Shown here in pieces: positions 27,762-34,686 of a DNA stretch of 64,000 nucleotides (the stretch's first letter is position 1; each line of letters starts with the position of its first letter). The position numbers and the translations under genes were made by a program. The stretch is from contig NZ_WYDQ01000001.1 of assembly GCF_024105635.1 (NCBI RefSeq), forward strand, positions 2,356,001 through 2,420,000. The letters run 5' to 3'. A model generated the notes under the pieces. The model did no database searches. It saw only the letters and a program-made list of their open reading frames with translations, and was not told the DNA's origin. This DNA is from Oceanicola sp. 502str15 (GTDB lineage: Bacteria > Pseudomonadota > Alphaproteobacteria > Rhodobacterales > Rhodobacteraceae).

Positions 27762-28675
27762 GCCACGCGCTCCGCGATCGCGCCGCCCCGTAGCTCGCCC
27801 AGCACGGCGGGGTCGCAGAGCCCGGGGTTGGTGCAGCTGCTCAGCCGGATCTGCGACAGGTCGATCGGGCACGGCTCGACCTCGCGGGTCTCGAACCACC
27901 GGCCTACCGCATCCCAGACCCGGAGCCGATCGGCCTTGCGCCGCGGGCTGTCGTAGTCGGTCGCCCCTTGCTGGGTCAGGCTGTCCGGCGTTTCGATCTT
28001 GGTCAGCAGCAGCTCCGGGATGACCCAGAGCACCTCGCCCGCCATGATGAGCCGGTTGCGAAACTCCCTGTCCTCTTCGATGCAGTCCGAAAAGCCGCCG
28101 AGCCGGTCGAAGACCGAGCGGTGAAAGAGGCCGGAATTCACATGGGTCCAGTCACCAGGCACCCCGGCAGCCATTTGCAGGTTGGGAAAGAAGTCATCGA
28201 CCAGCGAGAGCGTGCGACGGATCTCGACCCGCTCGCCATCTGGCAGGATCAGCTCGTGGTGGGTGAAGACCCCGCCAATCTGGATGCGGGTGTCGGGCTC
28301 GCGGCCTGCAAGCCGCCAGTTCAGGCAGGGATGGGCCCCGATGTTCTCGTTGCCGATCACCCGCGCCTGCCGCAGCACCTTGTCGCGATGCGGGATGTCG
28401 TCGGAGTCGTGAAAGGTCACGGCATCGCTCGTCGACAGCGCGATGCCCACGTTCTTGGCCTGCGCCGTCCCCACGTTGCGGGCAAGGCTCACGCCGACAA
28501 AGCGGGGGTGGTCGGCGTAGCTGCGCAGCACCTCGCCGGTGGCATCTGTTGAGCCGTCATCGACGACCATCACGGTGGTTGCGGGGTGCGACTGCCCCAG
28601 GGCGGCGTCGATCGCCTGCGGCAGGATGGAGGCACGATTGAACGTGGGAATGACGATGGTGACGCTGGGCAACAT
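27758..28675 (-). CDS. Glycosyltransferase family 2
   Basis: This 305-aa GT-A enzyme opens with SVTIVIPTFNRASILPQAIDAALGQ (about 4-28) and VMVVDDGSTDATGEVL. The metal site is DSDD in VTFHDSDDIPHRD (about 90-95) and a catalytic-type EED occurs in DCIEEDREFRNRL (about 197). A Cys-containing C-terminus (RLSSCTNPGLCDP) is not usual. It starts 9 bases downstream of the membrane glycosyltransferase stop and overlaps the following GT-B gene by 4 bases. It is soluble and likely acts at the membrane face. Confidence 0.88.
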   Translation of the reverse strand: MLPSVTIVIPTFNRASILPQAIDAALGQSHPATTVMVVDDGSTDATGEVLRSYADHPRFVGVSLARNVGTAQAKNVGIALSTSDAVTFHDSDDIPHRDKVLRQARVIGNENIGAHPCLNWRLAGREPDTRIQIGGVFTHHELILPDGERVEIRRTLSLVDDFFPNLQMAAGVPGDWTHVNSGLFHRSVFDRLGGFSDCIEEDREFRNRLIMAGEVLWVIPELLLTKIETPDSLTQQGATDYDSPRRKADRLRVWDAVGRWFETREVEPCPIDLSQIRLSSCTNPGLCDPAVLGELRGGAIAERVA

Positions 28676-28684
28676 GACGATCTC

Positions 28685-30139
28685 CTAGGCTTGGGCTTGA
28701 ACGAGGGACGCGCGATAGACCGAGAGCCGGGTGCAGGTGGCCCGCGCGAGGGGGTAGGGCAGGATGAGCAGCACCGCACCCAGCAGGCCGGCAAGCGGCA
28801 TGCCGGGGACCGCCAGCAGCGCCATGCCGGCGAGCGCGAGGGCGGGCAGCACGGCACCGGGCCGGTCGGTCGCGCTGCCGACATCCTTGGATGTTCGGCA
28901 AAAGGCACCAGCCCGGCCGAGCAGGGCGTCCACGGTGCCCGCGGCAGAGGGCAGGAGCAAGGCGATGCGGGACGAAAGGGCCGCCCACACGGTGCCGAGC
29001 CCGGGCCTGCCGTTGGCCAGCATCGCCGTCAGGAGTGGCAGGGCTGCTGTGGCGAAGACCAAGGCCAGACCGAACCCGGAGGCTGACGCCAGCCAGCCGG
29101 CGGCGCGGTCGTCCGGAGTGGTCGCCAACCGCAATCCGCCGCCGATGAGACCGGCCGCGAACGGCAGCGCGAGGCTGGCCCAGGCCGTCAGCTGCGCGAC
29201 TACATGCACTGCCGCACGAAGCGAAAGGCCCGACAGCCCCCGGCGAATGGTGTTCAGGTTACCGGAGGCCCAGCGATAGCGTTGCAGCGTCAGGCCGGCC
29301 AGGTCGAGCGGCAGCAAGCCCCGCCCGACTACCCGGTCGATGTATCGGCCCCGGTATCCCTGTTGCCGGAGCCGCAGGCCCAGCTCGGCATCCTCGGTGA
29401 TGGTCCGGTCGCTCCAGCCGCCAATGGCTTCCAGGGGTCCGCGCGCAATCACGCTGAGCGTGCCCGTGAGGAGCATGGCATCGGCAGTTTCGGCCCGCCG
29501 GGCATGGCGCAGAAAGTAATCCGCCAGCTCCAGCGAAATGCCCGCCGCCTCGCCCGAGTCGCTGCGATAGGCTTGCGGAAACTGGATGAACGCAGCACCG
29601 CAGCGGTGGATCTCCTCAGCGGCAACCGCCAGGAAATCGGGCGCCACCTCGTAGTCGGCATCCACGACCACAATATGAGTGGCCCGGGGGTCGGTGCGGG
29701 CCAGCGCGATGTTCAGCGCCCCGGCCTTCGCCCCCTTCACGCCCTCTTCGTGATAGAAGCGAAACTCGGGGCCGAGCTCCCGGCACAGCGCCTCGACCGG
29801 CTGCCACAGGGCAGGATCGCGGGTGTTGTTATCCAGCACGATCACCTCGAAGGCCGGCGCATCCACTTGGCGCGACAGCGCCAGGACTGTGCGCATGACC
29901 AGCTCCGCGGGCTCCTCATGCGCGGCGATATGAACCGAGAACCGCAAGGGACCTTCATTTGCCGAGCGGTTGCAAGGCTGGGCCCCCTCAGGGTTCCTCG
30001 CCCCGGCCATCAGGTGCAATACGGCCAAGGCCGCCTGCGCCATCAGCGCCATGCAGACGACCACGAGTGCAACAACTGGCAGGATCAGTCCAAGACCGAC
30101 CAGAGCGAGGAATACACCTCGGCTATCGAGCCTGAGCAT
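28685..30139 (-). CDS. Membrane glycosyltransferase family 2 (cellulose-synthase-like)
   Basis: This 484-aa protein has two N-terminal hydrophobic helices (about 10-45), a cytoplasmic GT-A domain and about four C-terminal helices. The processive synthase motifs are present: VIVLDNNT, VVVDADYEV (DxD), TITEDAELGLRL (TED) and QRYRWASG (Q-x-x-RW), placing it with cellulose/hyaluronan synthase-like enzymes that build and export a polysaccharide. ATG 30139 has GGGAG 8 bases before it; a longer frame to 30244 would add a Cys-rich leader without support. It is the first gene of the eight-gene operon, 58 bases after an EcfG-like promoter. Confidence 0.86.
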   Translation of the reverse strand: MLRLDSRGVFLALVGLGLILPVVALVVVCMALMAQAALAVLHLMAGARNPEGAQPCNRSANEGPLRFSVHIAAHEEPAELVMRTVLALSRQVDAPAFEVIVLDNNTRDPALWQPVEALCRELGPEFRFYHEEGVKGAKAGALNIALARTDPRATHIVVVDADYEVAPDFLAVAAEEIHRCGAAFIQFPQAYRSDSGEAAGISLELADYFLRHARRAETADAMLLTGTLSVIARGPLEAIGGWSDRTITEDAELGLRLRQQGYRGRYIDRVVGRGLLPLDLAGLTLQRYRWASGNLNTIRRGLSGLSLRAAVHVVAQLTAWASLALPFAAGLIGGGLRLATTPDDRAAGWLASASGFGLALVFATAALPLLTAMLANGRPGLGTVWAALSSRIALLLPSAAGTVDALLGRAGAFCRTSKDVGSATDRPGAVLPALALAGMALLAVPGMPLAGLLGAVLLILPYPLARATCTRLSVYRASLVQAQA

Positions 30140-30197
30140 CGATTTTCTCCCGCATGAATTTTCGAATGTTGCCGGGCAAGCGGCATAGTCCGGGCTA

Positions 30198-30222
30198 AAC
30201 CGCGTGCTGAAGCGGCAGTTCC
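30198..30222 (-). promoter_or_regulatory. EcfG-like promoter for glycan/catalase operon
   Basis: On the minus strand: GGAAC (30222-30218), 16-base spacer, GGTT (30201-30198). One mismatch in the -10 element from CGTT. It lies 58 bases before ATG 30139. The same GGTT variant occurs at 37161-37185. Confidence 0.5.
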
Positions 30223-30455
30223 CACAACATTTGTTATCCGACATGTGCTGAGGTCCCGTGGCGGCCGGATGACAGGCATCGGCGTCGCAGCACTGGCCAC
30301 CAACGGTGACCGATCATTTTGCACAAACATCAGTGGCTTGCGCGCCAGGCGAACGAACCGCCAGCCGGGTTTCTTGCCTCTGCCGCCCCACGCCTCCGCT
30401 GCAGCAGATTGCCCGGCGAACTCCCGGCCGAGAAGGCCCGGCACCTTTCCCGGTC

Positions 30456-30481
30456 GGAACCTTCACCGGGGTTCACGCGTC
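30456..30481 (+). promoter_or_regulatory. EcfG-like promoter for envelope-stress operon
   Basis: GGAAC (30456-30460), 17-base spacer, CGTC (30478-30481). One mismatch in the -10. It lies 28 bases before the ATG of the 22-aa peptide, whose ribosome site GGAGG is within the leader. Confidence 0.52.
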
Positions 30482-30509
30482 AGTGAGACAACCAACCGGA
30501 GGAACACCG

Positions 30510-30578
30510 ATGCACACGATCATTTACGCAGTAGGACTGCTGGTCATCGTTGTCGCCATTCTGAACTTCGTCGCCTGA
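30510..30578 (+). CDS. 22-aa hydrophobic small membrane peptide
   Basis: The frame MHTIIYAVGLLVIVVAILNFVA is almost one entire membrane helix. ATG 30510 has a strong GGAGG site 5-9 bases upstream and lies just after an EcfG-like promoter, so translation is well supported despite the size. The DUF883-like gene begins 23 bases after its stop. Peptides of this type before stress-envelope genes are often missed by gene finders. Function is unknown; it may bind or stabilise a membrane partner encoded downstream. Confidence 0.65.
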   Translation: MHTIIYAVGLLVIVVAILNFVA

Positions 30579-30601
30579 GCCGAATGGAAAGGACCCAGAA
30601 G

Positions 30602-31147
30602 ATGACCAACACACCCGAACAATCCCGAGACAGCACCGAGACCGCGAAGGACACGGTCAAGGACCTGCGTGACGAGACCCTGTCCACCGTGCAGGACCTG
30701 AAAGAGAAGGCCATGGCGGAAGCCGGGCAGCGTGCCGAGGCCGGCAAGGCAACCGTGGCCGACGAGATCTCCGGCGTGGGCAACGCCCTGCGCCGGGCCG
30801 CCGACGAGCTGCACAAGGGCTCGCCGCAGGAGCGCACCTTTGGCCGGATGGCCACCGCGCTGGCCGACCTCTCCGACAAGGTGCGCGACAAGGACCTTGG
30901 CGAAGTCGCTGGTGACTTGTCGAGTTTCGCGCGTAACAACCCGCTGGCCTTCCTGGGCGGCGCTGCGTTGCTTGGCTTCGCCGGCACCCGCCTTGCGCGG
31001 GCCTCGCAGCGGGATGCCGCCCCGGCGGGCGCCGCAGTCGACCTCGGCGATCCCTGGCATGACGACGAGGACGATGAGGCCCTCGACGCCGCGATCCGCC
31101 AACAACCCTCCCCCTACCGTGCCCCGGCAACCGGAGAAACATCATGA
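30602..31147 (+). CDS. DUF883/ElaB-like membrane-associated stress protein
   Basis: This 181-aa protein has a long charged helix (about 5-110, rich in Glu, Lys, Ala and Asp: DTVKDLRDETLSTVQDLKEKA) followed by one membrane helix (about 118-137, NNPLAFLGGAALLGFAGTRLARA) and an acidic tail. The layout is that of DUF883/ElaB or nutrient-deprivation-induced proteins, which tether to the inner membrane under stress. ATG 30602 follows AAAGGA. The stop overlaps the next start by 4 bases. Its role is inferred from layout. Confidence 0.7.
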   Translation: MTNTPEQSRDSTETAKDTVKDLRDETLSTVQDLKEKAMAEAGQRAEAGKATVADEISGVGNALRRAADELHKGSPQERTFGRMATALADLSDKVRDKDLGEVAGDLSSFARNNPLAFLGGAALLGFAGTRLARASQRDAAPAGAAVDLGDPWHDDEDDEALDAAIRQQPSPYRAPATGETS

Positions 31148-31551
31148 GCTCTACCGATCGCAACGCCCCCGAAAGCACCGGCTCCCTGATCGGCGAGGCG
31201 CTGACGCATGTCTCCTCGCTGGTCCGCAACGAGGTCGATCTCGCCCGCGCCGAGCTGGACCAGAACCTGCGCCGCGCCGTCACAGCGGTGGGCTTACTGG
31301 TGGCTGCCGTCGTGCTGGCCCTCACCGCGCTCAACGTGCTCTCGGCGGCCGTGGTCGCCGGGCTGACCGAAGCGGGGATCGAGCCCGGCTGGTCCGCGCT
31401 CATCGTTGGACTCGCGCTCGGCGTCGTCGCCGCGATCCTCGTTGCCAAGGGCACCAGCGACCTCAAGCTTTCCAGCCTCGCACCCACCCGCACTGCTGAA
31501 AACCTCAAGCGCGATGCCCGCGCTCTCAAGGGAGAACGGACCGATGTCTGA
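31144..31551 (+). CDS. Holin-like (DUF1469, Phage_holin_3_6) membrane protein
   Basis: This 135-aa protein has an amphipathic N-terminus with the family block LIGEALTHVSSLVRNEVDLARAEL (about 14-37) and two membrane helices (about 47-72 and 82-101). Despite the family name it is usually a chromosomal stress protein, not a lysis holin. It lies between the DUF883-like and DUF3618 genes, a trio common in alphaproteobacterial stress loci. It overlaps the upstream gene by 4 and the downstream gene by 8 bases. Confidence 0.82.
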   Translation: MSSTDRNAPESTGSLIGEALTHVSSLVRNEVDLARAELDQNLRRAVTAVGLLVAAVVLALTALNVLSAAVVAGLTEAGIEPGWSALIVGLALGVVAAILVAKGTSDLKLSSLAPTRTAENLKRDARALKGERTDV

Positions 31552-32791
31552 CACCAGAACCCCCAACGAAATCGAGCGCGATATCGAGCAAGAGCGGGCC
31601 CGCCTCGGGCAGACCGTGGATGCCCTGCAAGACCGCTTTTCGCCTGAGCGCATCCTGCGTGACGTGGGCCGTGGCTTCTCGGAGCACGGCGGCGACATCG
31701 GCACCGCGATCACCCAGTCAGTCAAGCGCAACCCGGTTGCCTTGGCACTGACCGGCATCGGCCTCGCCTGGCTGATGAGCGGCAAGTCGTGGGATGAAAC
31801 CCGCGACGGCGTCAAGGACGGCGTGCGCGCCGCCCGCGACCGCATGCCCGACGCCCCTTGGAAAGGGCGCGGCTCAGGCGAGGCCGCGCTGTCCTATGCC
31901 GCGCCGGGTGCGGGTGACCACGACGACACGCCCCCCACCCCCGCCGGACGTGCCCGCCCTGCCCCGACCGACTCCGTCGGCATGGATCATCCCCTCGAGG
32001 ACGACTGGCTCTGGGCGGAGGACGACGACTACTGGGACGACGAGACCGATGACGACGCCGCCACCAACGCCGGACCGGGAATCGGCACGCGCGTGGGCGA
32101 CATGGCGTCCTCGGCGGGAGAGGCCGTGAGCGGCGCGGGCAGTTCCGTGGCAGGAGCCGCGAAGTCGGCCGCCTCCGGGATCGGCGCGGGCGTCTCCTCC
32201 GCAGCCGACGGCCTTGCCAGCGGCGCCGCCTCGGCCCGCGACGCCGCGGCCGCGGCGGGCCGGTCGACGGCCGAGCGCGCGCGTCGCATCCGCAAGCGCC
32301 TCGCCAAGGGCACCGAGAACTTCACCGAGGAGGCCCGCGAACGGGTGATTGCCGCTCGTTGGGCCGCGATCAAGGCCCAGAAGGCGGTGCGGCGACGTGC
32401 CCGGAAAGGGGCCGACGCAGCTTCCGACTTCTACGAGCAGAACCCGCTCGTCGTGGGTGGGCTCGCGCTGGCCGCCGGTGCCATCCTCGCCGGGGCGCTC
32501 CCTCGCACCCGCCAGGAAGACCGTGCATTCGGGGCCTATTCGGACGAAGCCTTCGACAAGGCCGAACGCATCTTCCATGCCGAGCGGCGCAAGGCGACCC
32601 GGGTGGCCGAGCGTGCGCTGGACACCGCGAAGGAGGTTGCCGACGAGAAGCGCGAGCAGATCGACGCCTCGGCGCCCGGTTCGAAATCTGCCGCCGAGCA
32701 CCTGGCCGATCAGGTTCGCGAGGGTGCAGAGCGCGTCGTGAGCGCCGCAACCGACGAGGCTGACCGCCAGAAGCTCGGCAAGCCCGGATGA
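31544..32791 (+). CDS. DUF3618 protein with long helical, Ala-rich body
   Basis: This 415-aa protein starts with the DUF3618 signature RTPNEIERDIEQERARLGQTVDALQDRFSPERIL (about 4-37), then a short hydrophobic stretch (about 65-80), an acidic linker with DDDYWDDETDDDAA (about 160-175) and a long Ala/Gly/Ser/Arg-rich helical part with another hydrophobic stretch near 300-318 (VVGGLALAAGAILAGALPR). The tail is again charged and helical. It is longer than many DUF3618 proteins. Probably membrane-attached and involved in envelope stability; no enzyme motif is seen. The stop overlaps yihY by 4 bases. Confidence 0.75.
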   Translation: MSDTRTPNEIERDIEQERARLGQTVDALQDRFSPERILRDVGRGFSEHGGDIGTAITQSVKRNPVALALTGIGLAWLMSGKSWDETRDGVKDGVRAARDRMPDAPWKGRGSGEAALSYAAPGAGDHDDTPPTPAGRARPAPTDSVGMDHPLEDDWLWAEDDDYWDDETDDDAATNAGPGIGTRVGDMASSAGEAVSGAGSSVAGAAKSAASGIGAGVSSAADGLASGAASARDAAAAAGRSTAERARRIRKRLAKGTENFTEEARERVIAARWAAIKAQKAVRRRARKGADAASDFYEQNPLVVGGLALAAGAILAGALPRTRQEDRAFGAYSDEAFDKAERIFHAERRKATRVAERALDTAKEVADEKREQIDASAPGSKSAAEHLADQVREGAERVVSAATDEADRQKLGKPG

Positions 32792-33735
32792 CCGAGCCTG
32801 CCGACACCGGCGAGTTCGCCGAACGTCCCCGCCACATTCCCGCTCGCGGATGGTTGACCATCGGCAAGCGGGTCTGGGCGGAGATGGGAGCCGACCACCT
32901 CAGCCTGATCGCGGCCGGGGTGGCCTTCTACGGGCTGCTCGCCCTTTTCCCGGCCATCACCGCGCTCATGGCGGTGGCCGGGCTACTCTTCGAGGCGGAC
33001 GACGTGATCAGCCGGATAGAGACCATCTCCGCCATCGTGCCCGAGGCCGCGGCGGAGATCATCATCGGCCAAGCCACCGCAGTCACCGGCAGCGAGGAAG
33101 GCGGGCTGGGGCTGGCGGCCCTGGTCGGCTTCACGCTAGCCATATGGTCGGCCTCCAAGGGCGTCGGCAGCCTGATGGAAGGGATCAACGTAGCCTACGA
33201 CGAGGAGGAAACCCGCGGCTTCGTGGCGCTCACCGTCACCCGGCTGGGGCTCACGCTGTTTCTCGTCGTGGGCATGATCGCCGGGCTCTCGGCGACCATT
33301 ATCCTGCCCTCGCTGCTCCAGCTACTCACCCTCGGGCCGACCACCGAAGTGCTGATCGGCTTGGTGCGCTGGGCGGTCCTGCTGCTGATGACGGCGCTGG
33401 GCCTCAGCATACTCTACAGGTTCGCCCCCAGCCGACCGGCCGCCAAATGGCGCTGGCTCAGCCCGGGGGCCCTTCTGGCAACGGTGCTCTGGGTCGTCGC
33501 CTCCGCCGGATTTGCCGTCTACGTGCAGAACTTCGGCAGCTACCAGGAGACCTTCGGCGCCCTCGCCGGGGCAATCATCCTGCTGATGTGGCTCTGGATC
33601 TCGGCACTTCTTGTCCTGCTCGGCGCCGAGTTGAACGCCGAGACGGAGGCGCAGACGCGGGTCGACACGACCGTGGGCCAGCCCATGCCGATGGGTGCCC
33701 GGGGCGCGGTGAAGGCCGACACCCTGGCCAGCTGA
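32788..33735 (+). CDS. YihY/BrkB-family membrane protein
   Basis: This 315-aa protein has the YihY/virulence factor BrkB layout: six hydrophobic segments, with DHLSLIAAGVAFYGLLALFPAITALMAVAG (about 36-65) and FGSYQETFGALAGAIILLMWLWISALLVLLGAELNAE (about 250-286), both strongly family-like. It is an inner-membrane protein sometimes annotated as ribonuclease BN in error. It ends the envelope-stress operon begun at 30510. Function is unknown; it may transport or flip lipids. Confidence 0.9.
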   Translation: MTEPADTGEFAERPRHIPARGWLTIGKRVWAEMGADHLSLIAAGVAFYGLLALFPAITALMAVAGLLFEADDVISRIETISAIVPEAAAEIIIGQATAVTGSEEGGLGLAALVGFTLAIWSASKGVGSLMEGINVAYDEEETRGFVALTVTRLGLTLFLVVGMIAGLSATIILPSLLQLLTLGPTTEVLIGLVRWAVLLLMTALGLSILYRFAPSRPAAKWRWLSPGALLATVLWVVASAGFAVYVQNFGSYQETFGALAGAIILLMWLWISALLVLLGAELNAETEAQTRVDTTVGQPMPMGARGAVKADTLAS

Positions 33736-33758
33736 TCCGCCGGAGATACGGTCCGAGC

Positions 33759-33784
33759 GGAAACTTTGTACCCCGCTCCGCGTT
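33759..33784 (+). promoter_or_regulatory. EcfG-like promoter for ku-ligD
   Basis: GGAAA (33759-33763), 17-base spacer, CGTT (33781-33784). One mismatch in the -35. It is 53 bases before ATG 33838. Confidence 0.5.
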
Positions 33785-33837
33785 GGTCCCGCGTTGAACT
33801 GCCAGCGGCGGCGGGACAGATCGAAAGGGCACATCTC

Positions 33838-34686
33838 ATGGCGTCACGCGCGATATGGAAAGGGCAGCTCAGGCTTTCGCTGGTGGCGATCCCGGTCGAG
33901 ATCCACTCGGCCCGCAACTCCGGCAGCAAGGTGTCCTTCCGACAGATCCACAAGCCCTCCGGCAAGCCGGTGAGCTACCAGAAGGTGGTGAAGGGGGTGG
34001 GACCGGTGGAGACCTCCGACATCATGAAAGGCTACGAGACAGACAATGGCGACTTCATTCTGCTGGAGCCCGACGAGATCGACGCGATCAAGCTCGAGAC
34101 CAAGAAGACGCTGGAGCTGAGCCAGTTCGTCGAGATCACCGAGATCGCCCCGATCTGGTTCGACCGGCCCTACTACGTGGTCCCCTCCGACGAGCTGGCC
34201 GAAGACGCCTACCGCGTGGTGCGCGACGCCCTGCGCCAAACCAAGAAGGCCGGACTTGGCCAGCTCAGCATGCGTGGCAAGGAATACCTCTGCGCAATCC
34301 GGCCCTGCGGCGACGGCTTGCTGATGGAGACCCTGCATTACGAGCAGGACATCCGCGATGCCGACCCACTGTTCTCCGGCATAGAGGACGACGCCTCCGA
34401 CGAGGAGTTGCTCGAGGTGGCCACCCAGCTGATCGAAAAGAAGACCGCCCCCTTCGACGCTTCCGCCTTTGAAGATCACTACGCCGCCGCCCTGCAAGAC
34501 CTGATCTCCCGCAAGATGCGCTCGAGCAAGACCCCGCGCGCGAAGGCGGAAGACAAGGAAGATCGCCCCGAGGGTGAAAACGTGGTGGACCTGATGGATG
34601 CACTGAAGAAGAGCCTGAAGCAGAGCAAGGGCACGAGCAAAAGCACGAGTAAAAGCACGGGCGGACGCAAGAAGAAGGCGTCATGA
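33838..34686 (+). CDS. ku: Ku protein, non-homologous end joining
   Basis: This 282-aa bacterial Ku forms a ring that binds DNA ends and recruits LigD. The core runs from MASRAIWKGQLRLSLVAIPVEIHSA through VKGVGPVETSDIMKGYE and KTLELSQFVEITEIAPIWFDRPYYV to HYAAALQDLISRK (about residue 235). The last 45 residues are a Lys/Ser-rich tail (SKGTSKSTSKSTGGRKKKAS) of the kind that helps Ku bind or slide on DNA. The ATG follows GAAAGG. ligD begins by ATGA overlap, so both proteins are made together. Confidence 0.96.
   Translation: MASRAIWKGQLRLSLVAIPVEIHSARNSGSKVSFRQIHKPSGKPVSYQKVVKGVGPVETSDIMKGYETDNGDFILLEPDEIDAIKLETKKTLELSQFVEITEIAPIWFDRPYYVVPSDELAEDAYRVVRDALRQTKKAGLGQLSMRGKEYLCAIRPCGDGLLMETLHYEQDIRDADPLFSGIEDDASDEELLEVATQLIEKKTAPFDASAFEDHYAAALQDLISRKMRSSKTPRAKAEDKEDRPEGENVVDLMDALKKSLKQSKGTSKSTSKSTGGRKKKAS

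Larger units (their letters stand above)
30140..30509. other. Divergent promoter region of the glycan/catalase and envelope-stress operons
   Basis: No gene is supported in these 370 bases. Two EcfG-like promoters face away from each other: 30198-30222 on the minus strand for the glycosyltransferase/catalase operon and 30456-30481 on the plus strand for the small peptide/DUF883 operon. Confidence 0.55.

Noticed and set aside
30140..30244. Cys-rich N-terminal extension of the membrane glycosyltransferase
   Set aside because: ATG 30139 has a good GGGAG site and starts just before the first membrane helix; the longer start at 30244 would overlap the EcfG-like promoter.
31144..31551. Prophage lysis holin
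   Set aside because: No endolysin or phage structural genes are near; the neighbours are stress envelope genes, where this family is common.
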